Source: Temnothorax longispinosus (lineage: Eukaryota; Arthropoda; Insecta; Hymenoptera; Formicidae). From it: a DNA stretch of 64,000 nt. Below, in pieces: positions 33,302 through 44,460 of the stretch. The stretch covers positions 14,683,102 through 14,747,101 of the forward strand of contig NC_092359.1 of the NCBI RefSeq assembly GCF_030848805.1. The letters are read 5' to 3'. The position numbers were made by a program, and so were the translations under genes. The notes under the pieces are model-generated. The model was not told the DNA's origin. It saw only the letters and a list, made by a program, of their open reading frames with translations, and ran no database searches. Every line of letters starts with the position of its first letter. The first letter of the stretch is position 1.

Positions 33302-33775
33302 TCGAAATAGTTCACGCATACACTTTTCACGCGAACCGAGGTTTACGCACACCTCCCCCTGCTTTCGGGGGAGGTGCGGTAGTCCCGAAATGGTTCACGC
33401 ATACACTTTTCACGCGAACCGAGGTTCACGCACACCCCCCCCTGCTTTCGGGGGAGGTGCGGTAGTCCCGAAATAGTTCACGCATACACTTTCCACGCAA
33501 ACCTAGGTTTATTCACACCCCCCCTGCTTTCGGGGGAGGTGCGGTAGCCCCGAAATAGTTCACGCATACACTTTTCACGCGAACCGAGGTTCACGCACAC
33601 CCCCCCTTGCTTTCGGGCCGGCCCGAAAACAGGGGGGGGGTGTGCGTGAACCTCGGTTCGCGTGAAAAGTGTATACGTGAACTATTTCGGGGCTACCGCA
33701 CCTCCCCCGAAAGCAGGGGGGGTGTGGGTGAACCTCGGTTCGCGTGGAAAGTGTATGCGTGAACTTTTCATGCGT
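33302..33775. repeat. Tandem array of about 105-bp units that inverts at 33613-33625
   Basis: Units with GTTCACGCATACACTTTTCA, CGCGAACCGAGG and TGCTTTCGGGGGAGGTGCGG repeat three to four times in one direction, then, after the perfect palindrome CGGGCCGGCCCG, in the opposite direction. Unit divergence is low and C/G runs vary in length. Confidence 0.85.
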
Positions 33776-33798
33776 GGAAAGTTAATATGCGAGATGCC

Positions 33799-33861
33799 AC
33801 ATGGGTTAGATGACGCGCTTTAAAAGTATTCAACTGTTTAAAACGCGTCATCTAACCCATG
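33799..33861. repeat. Hairpin around CATGGGTTAGATGACGCG
   Basis: ACATGGGTTAGATGACGCGC and its exact complement are separated by about 20 bp (TTTAAAAGTATTCAACTGTTTAAA). Confidence 0.8.
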
Positions 33862-33971
33862 TAAGTATTTTCTGCTTTAACAAAAAGACTTTAATTTATC
33901 AACAATTTACTACTTTAAATGTTGTGTTTTGGTAAAGCGGCGACTTTCTCGCGAAATAAAGTATTCTCTGC

Positions 33972-34617
33972 TTTAAGGATGTATCACTGGTACAATCTTA
34001 GACAAAAGTGCATGAAATTTGAAATACTTGAATATCTACGCCTAACGCATAGTAAATCTAGATGTAAGATACTCAAGATAGTAGGAGTCTTATTTTTACT
34101 CCTACAAAGGTATTTTTTTACTTTACAAATGTTTTTTCCAGTATTATTTGCGATTTTTGTAATTTATGAGCCTAAACTTTTGGCAGTAAAAATGCCCTGA
34201 TTTCAACTTTATAACGTCAAATTATTAATAAAATTAATAATTAGTTATTAATTATTAATTAATAATTAATTATCATTAATTATTAATTTATTTCTTTAAA
34301 ACGGTGTAGTGAAGACAATTGAAACTTGACAGATAGTTTCATCTATTCGTATACTAGATGTACAAAAAAATTCAAAATATTGGTAGCGCTCCTTCAACAT
34401 TTTTTTAGCTGTTTTATCCGTCAAAATCGTCTCTTCCCATAAAAATACGTGTAAAATCAGTGAAAATTAAAATCGTTATATCTCAGCAACCGTTTAGTGG
34501 ATTCGTTTCTACTTTTTTTGTAGCACATCAGGAAGACTAAAAGAACATTCTTACAAATTTTTATCCACTTGGTAGCGCTTTAAAAATAGGTGCAATACAT
34601 CCTTAAAGAAAAATGTA
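33972..34617. mobile_element. Possible small TIR element (TTAAGGATGTATC)
   Basis: CTTTAAGGATGTATC at the left and a GATGTAT-type complement (ATACATCCTTAAAG) at the right are inverted over about 13 bp. AT-rich interior without a gene. Confidence 0.35.
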
Positions 34618-34815
34618 ATATTAGTCGTTTATGCTTCTCAGTACTTAAAATAACTGCTATATTTTCGAAACTTTTTTTGTTTATAACTTTTTAATAAGAA
34701 GCGATTCCCGACTAAAACCTTCTGAAGGTCACTCAGGAGGGTGACCTTGACAACATATGTCAAGGTCAAGGTCATCGGAGGTGGGGCCCTAATTGTAAAC
34801 ATTTACCCATGAGCG

Positions 34816-35050
34816 ATATATTTGGCTCATGGTCTTAATACCTATTAAATCTAGAATTATCTAACCTTCCAACCGCACACATCGTACTTTCATTCTCGTG
34901 TGATATGACTACTAATGTGTGATATGACTCACACATTACTGTTTCTTCTTTTATATGTGATTTTAAGCTTAACGTTACACATATGCCATATATATTTGGG
35001 CCATGATCTTAATATTAGATCTAGAATTATCTAACCTTCCGACCGCACGC
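34816..35050 (+). repeat. 65-bp direct repeat
   Basis: ATATATTTGGSYCATGRTCT to CTAACCTTCCRACCGCAC occurs at about 34818-34881 and 34990-35048. Between them GTGATATGACT is repeated. Confidence 0.7.
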
Positions 35051-35171
35051 TTTTGTACGTTTTACCCCATAAAACCGTAGTAGCCACCATGAAAAAAATT
35101 GCATAGCTATTTGGCAAATTTTTTTTTAATGCAGAGTACTTAAAGATACAAAAAAACGTAAAGAATATGTT

Positions 35172-35391
35172 GTTGTTCTGCACAATTGTTTTCTAAGTCA
35201 AAATAAAAAAAGAAAAACTTGCTAATTTTTACATTATTTTTATCTATTTTTATCATGTCTGCACATTATTTTAAAAAAATTGGCAATTATACCATTCGAT
35301 AGATCAAATTTTCAGCTTTAAGAATGTTTTTTGAATTGCGGTACGATGATTTTTAACGGAGTTATGAGCAATCAAAGTCAAAATGCGGGAT
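35172..35391 (+). repeat. Dispersed repeat, copy A (partner at 48569-48783)
   Basis: About 215 bp with the same order of motifs (CAATTGTTTTCT, TTGGCAATTATACC, TTTGAATTGC, GAGCAATCAAAGTCAAAA) as the partner; similarity is roughly four in five bases. In the partner the segment lies between the arms of a fold-back, so this is probably a solo piece of that element. Confidence 0.75.
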
Positions 35392-35534
35392 CCACTCGGA
35401 AAAAAGGAAAGCTGGACCGATGTACGCAGAAGCTCAAACATGTCACTATAGATGTTAGTATACATTACATCTCGAGTACTCGCAACTCGTTGCGTCGCGT
35501 AAAAATATTGGAACGCATTCATTTTATAGGGAGA

Positions 35535-35705
35535 TGGAGAACTATCCAAGAAAGATGTTGAAATGGCGGATAGAGATTTTGAAATGGCGCGACTGAAGGC
35601 AGAAAACGCGGAATTACGACGGAAACTTGCCGTAATTCAACCACCGCCACTATCACCATCACTATTACGTCTTATAAGTTATCAATTCCTGAATTCAAAA
35701 ATAGG
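35535..35705 (+). pseudogene. Coiled-coil exon remnant
   Basis: A frame reads ELSKKDVEMADRDFEMARLK then AENAELRRKLAVIQPPPLSP, a leucine-zipper-like heptad pattern. No start, no recognised family; the right side runs into a palindromic MITE. Confidence 0.3.
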
Positions 35706-35780
35706 TATGTTTAATCTGAAATCACGGTTACGAAATCCGTAATCGTGATTACAGATTAAACATACCTATTTTGGAATTAT
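35691..35780. mobile_element. Palindromic MITE, about 90 bp
   Basis: AATAGGTATGTTTAATCTG and its complement pair, with ATCACGRTTACG inside; the arms are almost perfect. Confidence 0.8.
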
Positions 35781-36050
35781 CAATTCCTGATTTAAAATTA
35801 CCGACATATCTATTTTAAAATTAAAAGTCCCTTACTTGGCCGTTAGGCAGTCAATGTCTCACTGTGGCTGTTAGTTCTTGTTTTCATCTTGTGGAAGCAA
35901 CATACAGTGCTCTTTACTTCCAGTGAAAGAAGAATGAGAAAAAGATTGTTCTTTACGCGTTTCTTTTCTCACGAAGACGTCATCGTCGAGCTTTGTTCAT
36001 ATCGCATCGTCTTTGTGATTTGTGTTATTACGTGAAAATTTTCTTGTGAT

Positions 36051-38095
36051 ATGGATCAATATACGAAGGATCTATTGACTTCGTGGGGATTCGCCGAATT
36101 TATCCCACGATTTGAAGGTAAGTGGTTAACTAAAAACACTGTTGTATTTTTGTTTTATTAATTAATTTAGCTAAGGTTACATAAGGTTATTTTTTTGGAT
36201 AAGTGATAAAACCTACCTAAGGTAGTTAGTCCGTGACAATACAATTCAAAATTTTATACTCTAAATCAACGTGAAAACATCGGATTATTTACGGTTACAG
36301 GTTGAAAACTTTTGAATAGTTCTGTCCCTCAGACACAAAACAAAAGATAATTTTTTTATTTTTCTCCTCCATGCAGTCACTTCTTTACTCTGGGAAAAAT
36401 TTGAGGCCCACGATTATTTAGTAATCAAATTATTTGGATAACCCTAATTTTACGTATTTGAATTAGAAATAACACCGCGTAACTAAAAATCGTAATTAGC
36501 TATTCTATTTCAAAGATTTTTAACTTATACTAGTCAATTCTCTCAATTAGTTCTGTTGATATTCAGTTACGTAAGGAGCAAGAGATTGTTGTTGAGGAGG
36601 ACAGAAAAAATACCAACGTTTTGGTAATTGATGCCATCCTAGAAGAAAAGCCTTCAAGACTCATTGAATCCGCCTTGTTCTAACGCCTGGCCAACGAGTT
36701 GTGCGAGATATTCCCATTAGGAACATCTCCTGCGTCTTTCTTCCTGACCTTTTTACCGAAGACGCTCTTTCAAAGCAAAGAAACTTATCGGGGCCTCTCT
36801 ACAAAGCCTACGTGAAAAAGAGATAAATTTCGAAAGAATGGCATGCTGCCGCCTTAAGCAAGATCGGCGTCTAGCCGGTCTTCTAGCAAGTCAACACCTA
36901 CGTCGAGGGGTTCTTTGAAGAGAGCAGAAGCTCCGGACCCTACATCATGTGAGTATACATAACTTATGACATCAGTCCTGCCAGGCTAAAGGTACTAGTT
37001 AATTAACTTGGAATTGTTTTAATTTTTTAGACTTATAATTCTCCCATCCATTTCAGACACGAAAGAGACCAGGACAGCCCTAAACTTTCTGCAAAACAAC
37101 GTCCATCTCTAGAAACCGGATTTTTGGCGAGCCACGAAAAAAGAGCGAAAGGGTATCCTTGCCGATAAAGGAATATTTAGCTATTTCCAGAAGTTTCCAG
37201 CCATACGAATTCAGGAAGGATACAGACTGGTAAGTATTTGTTGTACAGACATTAATATTACGGTAGAAGCATGGTAGAATTTTGTTGACTTAAGACAGCA
37301 TTTAGTAAACACATCAAGCATAATTTCATATCACTGAACTCCAATCTTATAGGAATTGGACTTCACATGATGTGAACATAGTGCTTGTGTTTATTTAACT
37401 AAGTCAACACAATAGTTTTTACATTTTTTTCTTTTTACAGCTCCTAGACGATTTCACGAAAGAATTTCCCAAAAAGGAGAACAATCTCTTCGCCAGTATT
37501 GCCTTAGCGAAAGAGAAAATAATCAAATTGGCCAAACTAAAGTTAGCGAAACTCTCTGATAGAAATCTGAAGAAAAGCTACGAGTTCGTTCTGGAAAGTG
37601 CAAAAGGTGAGTCACATGATTCTTGATGTGCTCAATTAAGAGGCATTTTTACCACCCTAAATCAATCTTGATTTTTTGGAAAATTAATAATTTTTAAAAC
37701 GATACCTTTCCATATTTTTTCTAATGCTTGTTGGTTACACTTTGCCTTAAAGTCCATTTTTACTTTGTGTTTTTTATCATTTTGTGCAGTTTTCACTTCA
37801 GTCATATTTCTGCTACTACACTACTACTTTGAAACTTGCGTTACTTATTTTGTTTGTGTTTCTTTTCAGGGGAGAACCCGAAAACTCGAAACAACGCACT
37901 TATCCTCCTGCTGCCCCTCATTACCCCGTCGCCCGAGAACGTAGGCGGGAAGAGCGGCGCTAAGAAGACACCAACGAAGTCGACAAACGTCGAAATCAGG
38001 GATCACTTCGTGACACTGCTACATGACGACGCGCACATCCAGGAAATAGTAATTCTAAGAAAGGAGGCTCTCCAATTTGCAGGTAAAACTTTTTA
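36051..38095 (+). pseudogene. SAM-domain (SAMD3-like) gene, five exons, decayed
   Basis: Exon 1 (36051-about 36118) starts with an ATG and the beginning of a SAM domain (LLTSWGFAEFIPRFE), ending in a GTAAGT donor. Exon 2 (about 36562-36950) has a linker (VLVIDAILEEKPSRLIESAL) and LANELCEIFP, then breaks in stops. Exon 3 (about 37057-37229) reads ALNFLQNNVHL, stop, KPDFWRATKKERKGILADKG and EGYRL, donor GTAAGT. Exon 4 (37441-about 37605) LLDDFTKEFPKKENNLFASI. Exon 5 (about 37870-38082) ends near HDDAHIQEIV. The order matches a family of SAM-domain proteins abundant in insects and fish; SAM domains mediate protein binding. Several stops make this copy a pseudogene, although most splice signals remain. 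Confidence 0.6.
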
Positions 38096-38096
38096 G

Positions 38097-38724
38097 CCGT
38101 GTATGTTTGCCACGGGGAAATGGAAGATAGTTAAATCTGCATGGGTTGTCAATGAAACGTTCTACAAAAAGATATCCTTTGTATTTGATTTTATATAAGA
38201 AATGTATCAATTTACGTAATAAACATATCATTAATAAATGGTTTGGATAAAAGATGCAAGTTTTAAATTTTGATTTCCTGCTACCCATAAAGAAGGAAAG
38301 ATGTTAGGGTCTTAAGAAAGTTAGCTCGAATATCATGTATTGTTTTTATTATATGTATTGTTGCCCTTGGATGTGGGTGGATATTCAATATAACATTAAA
38401 AAGCTAGTTGGCACAAAAGTGCAATGCATACAAGTATTTTAACTTATTTTATCAAAAAATTACATTTATATTTATATTAAAATTACATTATATTATTTTC
38501 TATTACATTTTGTATACTTATACTCGATCCAAAGAAAAACTCCTGACTAACGGCAAAAATTGTGTGAAACAATAGAAAAAGATTAGCGTCATAAAAAGAG
38601 AAATTTGCTATTAAAATACTTAAACTGCATTCTAATGCGTAAATTCATAAATGCAGGTAGCACTTATTTCTACCAAAATGTTGGGGCTTTAATAGTTTTC
38701 AAATAATTAATGGCAAAAAATTGT
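38097..38724. other. Non-coding, AT-rich
   Basis: No exon, RNA gene or strong repeat recognised. Confidence 0.55.
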
Positions 38725-39110
38725 GCAAATTAGATATTTGCACTTGGCTTCCTCATAGAGGAAGTGATGTCTTAAGATGCTAATACGGCCCTCTGATTGG
38801 CTGATGACGCCTTAAGACTATACTCAAGACGATCTTGGATATAAGACCCGACTATGAATACCGGCCTTAAAAAATTATATATAAAATAGAAATAGAAAAA
38901 ACTGAAAAATATAATAAAATTAAAAAATTTCGGTAAACTTGGTCATTTTTTTTTAACAGAAATCGGTAACCCCTTTATTATTAACAATTTTTATTAATTC
39001 TATTATATTCTTCAGTCTTTTCTACCCCTATTTCGTATATAATTCGTTAAGATTTGGTTGATCAGTTCTGGAGTTATAGAAATTTCTGTAAATTTGGCAC
39101 AGACATACGT
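38725..39110 (+). repeat. Dispersed AT-rich repeat (partner 19575-19790; tail partner 51900-52030)
   Basis: The first 200 bp match 19575-19790 closely (CTCATAGAGGAAGT, GCTAATACGG, GATTGGCTGATGACGCC). The tail (ATTAATTCTATTATATTCTT, GTTCTGGAGTTATAGAAATT) matches 51910-52025. It looks like a high-copy family without coding capacity. Confidence 0.75.
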
Positions 39111-39362
39111 ACATTACATACATACATATATACACACATACCAACATTTTTTTAATCCAATATTTCGACGTTTTAGAACACTCTGAACATATTGACATTA
39201 AAAACTCAAAAAACAATCTTTTCTTTGATTTCTTCTACCCCTATTTTATATATAATTTTTTTAAATTTGGTTGATTATAGAGCCAACTTTATACGCAATC
39301 AAAGGTTCATATACGAATTTACGAAAATAAATCTTTCTCTATGAGGAAGCAAAAAAAAATGG

Positions 39363-39610
39363 CTCTTGACTGAGATTCGAACTTGAATAATTTACATCTT
39401 CTGTTTCAGTTTCTCACTTTACTAAATCATCTTAATAGCTCTAAAGCCTATTAATTAGAGTAAAAAAATTGTTCTAATCTGGAATTACTTACAATTAGAC
39501 AATTTCTTTACACCAGTTGATAAGCTTCAGAACTATTAAGATGGTTTAGTAAAGTGGGAAACTGAAATAGAAGATGTAAATTATACAAGTTCAAATCTCA
39601 ATCAGGAATT
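39363..39610. mobile_element. Fold-back element with tRNA-like GTTCGAATC boxes
   Basis: The left arm (TGACTGAGATTCGAACTTG, CATCTTCTGTTTCAGTTTC) is mirrored by the right (GAAACTGAAATAGAAGATG, CAAGTTCAAATCTCAATCA). The box CAAGTTCGAATCTCAGTC read on the minus strand resembles a tRNA T-arm, hinting at an origin from two head-to-head tRNA-derived SINEs. Confidence 0.6.
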
Positions 39611-40643
39611 ATTCCTCTTTTTGGGTTACATTGGAAACAACCCACGGTTTACAGACTACCTACATTTGATTAAGCTTACGACTGAATTTTAGTTAAAGAA
39701 ACCAAAAAATAGAAAAAGTAAACTAGAATTACAGTTATTTGTAACTCAAATCTCTGCTAACTGTGTGTACCCGACACCTTTACCTAAATATTCTTAAATG
39801 AGTTCAGCCGTAACTCAAATTTTTGCTTACATTGCCTGATTTTTTAGTTAGGTATTTCAGATAGTAGGTAAGTTTCAACTCAAATTTCTTATAAGACTAG
39901 TCGATGTCTTCATTTACGTATTCCTCAAATGAGGTTACTGGATGCGCTCATCGTCGTTGTCTAACTGAGATGTGTAATTACTGCAACAGCAACGTTCGAT
40001 GATAAAACTGTGTTTAAACTAGTTTAAAGGACTCGAGATGTCTTAATTCTCATAACCAACATTCACACTTAAGTCAATTTTTAGGTTTTTTAACTAATCC
40101 TATTCCTCTGACGTCATCATTTTGGTAATGTATTTCTAGTCCAAATACGAGTCCAATTACGTAAAATTAGGGTTATGAGCAATCCAAATAATTTTATTAT
40201 TAATCCTGGGCCCCAAAGTGGGCGACTTAACCGTCTTTATTTTTCCCAGAGGAGTACGTATGTACGTTCCGAGGTAGATACCTCTCGCGATCGTGTTTCG
40301 AATTTCGAGGGTTAATGCAACGACACACGAAGCTCGAACATGAGTAGTGAGGGCTGTGTTCCAAAATTCATTGTCAGCCCTGAAAATCTATGGTATACGT
40401 TACGTGTACTATACACAAAAAAAAGATTATTCTTAATTTGAAAATATCTTTAGTTACAATGAGGAAATCTTGAAATAAGATTATATTGCATTGAAAGAAG
40501 AAAATTTGCTTCAATAAAGTAATTTTATATAGTTCAACAAAAAAAAATATATTCTTAATGTTTAAGAATAATTTTCTTGAATAAAATGAGAAAAAATATT
40601 GGATAGAGTGTAACGTATTTTCAAATAAAAAATTATAATTTTC
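39611..40643. other. Non-coding with an inverted partner of 36389-36470
   Basis: 40150-40250 (AATTACGTAAAATTAGGGTT, CAAATAATTT, GGGCCCCAAA, TTTTTCCCAGAG) is an imperfect inverted copy of 36385-36480. This could be the ends of one 3.9-kb element or two separate small repeats. No exon seen. Confidence 0.4.
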
Positions 40644-41317
40644 TTAAGGCGTTAGACCACCTTGACGCCCGGAAAAAGCATGTTTTTTTGCGATTTTTTA
40701 TAAATAAACAATGAAGAAAAATAAAAATGTAATGTAATATTATAAATATATGTTTCCACTAAATAAAAAAAAATGTTTATATATTTTTTAAGTATAAAAT
40801 GGCAGCGTAAAAGTCGTCCACTTTAATGCGGTTTTTGAAAAGGCTCTCCGCGGCACGCAGCAGAAGTCGTCGGCATCTGAATGTGGAACAAATTACAAAA
40901 TTTTTTCATAATCTACATTAAATTTACTAGAGAAGTACATACGGATATGTAAAAAAATTTATTTTTATAAAAATAGTGAGCATTTGAAAAAAAGATGCAA
41001 TTATTAAGCAAAAAAATCCATAGAAAAATGTCTGTAAGTTTGAAAGTTTTTGATGTATTAAAAAATCCATATGTACTTCTTTAGATAATTTAATTTTAAA
41101 GATTCTGTCAAAATTTCAAGTGAAACGGTTGAAAATTATTAGAGTTATGCTGCGTGCCGACTTGAAAAAAGGCGCTCTGCGCTGCCGAACGGCGCATCAC
41201 ACAATCGACTCTAATCCAAGTTTAAAAATCTGTTTTAGTGCTGAATCAAATTGTATATTGTTTTCAAGACCCTAAAGAATATTTTAAGCAAAAAAAACAG
41301 ATGGCCTAACGCCTTAA
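40644..41317. mobile_element. TTAA-flanked non-autonomous element 1 (piggyBac-type target site)
   Basis: TTAA then GGCGTTAGACCAC at the left and GTGGTCTAACGCC-like sequence (ATGGCCTAACGCC) then TTAA at the right. TTAA duplications are the hallmark of piggyBac-type insertions. About 670 bp, no transposase. Confidence 0.6.
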
Positions 41318-41525
41318 AATAAGATCAAGTAATTTCTATTTAATTATTTCTTTTTTTTAAAAAGCGAAAAAATGTTGGATCAAAAATAACATTCTTAAAT
41401 CGAAGATTGTGTGCATAGCGCACATGTTGATACAGGTTTGCACCGATCACTTGTCTATACGGGTCGACGGAAGACAGCAAAGTCGCGAAAGCGATTGTGA
41501 GATTTCAACATTTCGTGAGATTGCA

Positions 41526-41580
41526 ATGGAGAATTTGTTGCTACAATGGGGACTGGAAAGCTTAATTGCAACTTTTAAAG
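41526..41580 (+). pseudogene. Lone first exon of a second SAM-domain gene
   Basis: ATG at 41526 followed by MENLLLQWGLESLIATFK and a GTAAGT donor at 41581, the same layout and phase as exon 1 at 36051 (LLTSWGFAEFIPRFE). No following exons are recognised in the next kilobases. Confidence 0.45.
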
Positions 41581-41808
41581 GTAAGTATTATACATGTAAT
41601 ATCCAGTATATGCGTACAACGGTTTGTTTCCAGAAAACAATCCTATGCCTATGCAATTCAACCTTACATACTTACTGAAGGGGGCCGTCTCTACACGAGA
41701 TAAGAACAATTTATATTATTGTAAATTGTACTATTAAGTATCAATTTGAAACAATACAAAATTTAATACCATTTTTTTCTTCGGGTTTTATTAATGCATA
41801 TTCTCATA

Positions 41809-42178
41809 TTCTTAAATTAAAAAGTAAATTCTGTAAATCAAAATGTTTGTATCAAATTCAGACTTATTTACGATTATAAAACAAAGAAAAATTAAAATTC
41901 AAGTTAGTAATTTTTTATTTTAGTTGAAATGTACGTTTCTGTATGTATTGTTCAACTTTTTTTTTTTATTATTATAAAAATTATTGAGTTTTTTATATAT
42001 TGAGTATTAAGAAAAATGGCTAAATAATATATGCAAAAACGTAAGTACCATTTCAAATTAAGTAAAAAATTACTAACTTGAATTTTAATTTTTCTTTGTT
42101 TTGTAATCGTAAATAAGTCTGAATTTGATACAAACATTTTAAAATTTACAAAATTTACTTTTTAATTTAAGAATATGA
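41809..42178. mobile_element. Fold-back element, arms about 120 bp
   Basis: TTCTTAAATTAAAAAGTAAA through TCAAGTTAGTAATTTTTTA at the left mirrors the right side ending TTTACTTTTTAATTTAAGAA. No coding sequence; flanked by AT-rich DNA. Confidence 0.75.
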
Positions 42179-42466
42179 AAATGTGCATTATATTGCTGCC
42201 TTGACATTAAAAGAAAAAATCACTCACCGGCCGATGCGCAACAGCGGAGTTGTAATCAACTACGTTGATCAGATAAATTATCTGAAACATACAAATATTT
42301 TTATATTAAAACATTGCAGTGTCCAGATAATCGATACTTGTATTGTACCGATTGTACGAGTAATAAATTAATTATTCGAGTATAATGTAAGGGCGAATCA
42401 CGTCGCGCTTGAGAAAGTGGTGGAATCCGCCACGGGACAGCAAAATAATAAACGAATATTACTCAC

Positions 42467-42541
42467 CTTACGGTCGTTCCGCCGTTGCTCGATGCCTCCC
42501 AGGCCCCCTCCTCCTCTCCGTGGTCCTTCACCAATGTGCAT
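42467..42541 (-). CDS. Possible first coding exon (Gly/Arg-rich), uncertain
   Basis: On the minus strand an ATG at 42541 gives MHIGEGPRRGGGGLGGIEQR and runs to a perfect AAG|GTGAGT donor at 42467. The region is GC-rich. No later exon is recognised. It may be chance. Confidence 0.2.
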
Positions 42542-42934
42542 CTCCGTCGACGCACTCACTCACGACATTCACGAGCGAAAATCGACGATATCGTCGCTCA
42601 TGATCGCGCGACACTTTGCACGGCACTCCCGGTATTAATCTCGCGACGCGGCGCGTACTTTATTACACGATGATGGAAGGATTGCCGGACGTCGGAAATG
42701 CCTGTACGATCCGCACGACGATCCCGTCGGCCCGTGATGCCCCGCAGGTAGACGCGACGAGCGAGTCTTGCATGGCGGAGAGAATTTCGTAAGTCACATG
42801 GCCAACTTCACTCGCCAGGAACACCCGTCGCGTGGATCCGCACGCGGTGATCACGTGATCCGTCTGTATGCGTCGGCCCGTCGCTACACTTGCTGCTTGT
42901 CAGGCCATTTTGTTTAACTGTAATCATAAATCAT

Positions 42935-43002
<68 letters not shown>
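42935..43002. repeat. (AT)n(AC)n microsatellite
   Basis: About 50 bases of AT steps followed by ACACACAC, immediately adjacent to the 28S fragment. Confidence 0.95.
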
Positions 43003-43225
43003 CTAGTAAGTGTGTCACATTGTTTTGAGCCTTTCAACTCACGAGACTCCTAGAGATATCATTGCCACCTTTGACTAGAGAGGATACGGCCTTAGAGGCG
43101 TTCAGGCATAATCCCACGGATGGTAGCTTCGCACCACCGGCCGCTCGACCGAGTGCGTGAACCAAATGTCCGAACCTGCGGTTCCTCTCGTACTGAGCAG
43201 GATTACTATCGCAATGACTGGTCAT

Positions 43226-43262
<37 letters not shown>
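43003..43262 (-). rRNA. 28S rRNA gene fragment (3' region), pseudogene-like
   Basis: Read on the minus strand, the sequence has landmark 28S segments: GACCGTCGTGAGACAGGTTA, CAGTACGAGAGGAACCGCAG (the sarcin-ricin loop region), CTAAGGCCGTATCC and GGAGTCTCGTGAG. It begins abruptly before the expected upstream CTGGGT part and ends in the microsatellite, about 260 bp of a gene near 4 kb long. It is therefore a displaced scrap and not a working rRNA gene. Confidence 0.93.
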
Positions 43263-44460
43263 GTCCGCGGATATACATATACACCTATATTTTCTCTCTG
43301 CGTGGCTCGCGAAACGGAGATCTTGAAGAGCGATGAATGACCGCCCTCGCGATCAGAGATCTTACACGCGACCGACGGATATCTTGCTCGCGAGGCAGAT
43401 GAGCAACCGCGAACACGGAGACGTGCGAGAGGCTCAGGCGCACTTTAGTTACTCGGGGCCGCGATAGCGGACACGAATTTTACACTAAATCACAGAGGTA
43501 CGAGGCGTGGTAGAACCGCGTTCACAATGTACGACGCGGCACGACAAAATGGCCGCGAGCGAGGTCGATATCGGGATCGAACTCCCGGCGTTGATTTTAT
43601 GAGAAATGATCGACAATTTTCACGCTCGGTGATCGCGACGCTCGAGATAGAGGCACTCACGAAAACTGGAATCGCGTCATGTGAAGATTTCGCCGTCGAC
43701 ACGGGGGTCTTTCGCCAAAGATCACGCTACCGCACGCGATGATCATGTGATCCGTCTGTGTGCGTCGGCCCGTCGTATTACGGGCGACGAAAACTCGGGA
43801 AAAGAGATGTTTCGCGCGACGACCAATCGAGCAGGTGCAGATCGCGACAAAACTTGTACGCACGATGCAACCCTTTGCACGGATGCACTGAGCGCACCCA
43901 ACTTTCCGGAATTCGCGCGCGGACCAATCGACCGGGTACGCGCGCGACGAAAACCGGCTCACTCTCCGTTCGCGTGAACGGAAAAGCTATCTGAGATGTT
44001 TCACGCGGCGACCAATCGAGCGGGTGCGGCTCGCGATGAAACTGTACGGACTTCACACGCAATTACTTTCGGCACTCCCGATAATATAATTGCCACGAAC
44101 AGCCGCGCCGGCTCGACTTTCTCCTTAGCGAGGCAGAAATAGAAGAGAACGCGGATCGATATCGATCATCTCTCGTCCCGATAGGAGACCCTCGGCGGGG
44201 GTCGTTACCTCACGAAGGACGAATCACGTCGATCCACGAAGTTAGGTGACGAATCACATTGATCCGCGATGTAACGCGTTGCACGGTATACGCGAATTAG
44301 GAAACGCATGCGCGTTTTACATTTGCATGTCGGAACAGTAGACGCGACAACCGGGTGATCTCGGGCGAATTCGGGTCAGGCCCGAGGGTTGTCTGTGCTC
44401 GCGCCAGGGGCGTTCGCTGTCGCGACAGCGCCCCACCGTAACGACTTTACCTTAATCCTA
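43263..44460. repeat. GC-rich, CpG-rich region with internal repeats
   Basis: GACCAATCGAGCRGGTGC recurs with its flanks at about 43816 and 44013 (about 195 bp apart), and a block GTGATCCGTCTGTRTGCGTC at 43747 is shared with 42855. No gene is recognised. It could be displaced rDNA spacer or a transposon regulatory region. Confidence 0.5.

Larger units (their letters stand above)
32583..34807. mobile_element. Non-autonomous element with about 190-bp TIRs and 8-bp duplication
   Basis: GGTAAATGTTTACAATTAGG at 32583 is inverted at 34807; the arms match at roughly nine bases in ten out to about 32774 and 34616. CATGAGCG flanks both sides (32575-32582 and 34808-34815), a perfect 8-bp target duplication as made by hAT or P-type transposases. 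No transposase of either type is inside. The interior contains a mariner deletion derivative, a tandem array and hairpins. Confidence 0.85.

Noticed and set aside
33302..33775. CRISPR-like array
   Set aside because: Repeats are long, contiguous, lack unique spacers and reverse direction; the setting is a eukaryotic genome.
42663..44062. Many 60-100 codon frames on both strands in the 42.6-44.1 kb island
   Set aside because: Same reason: GC-rich repeats and a 28S rRNA scrap give stop-poor frames without recognisable proteins.
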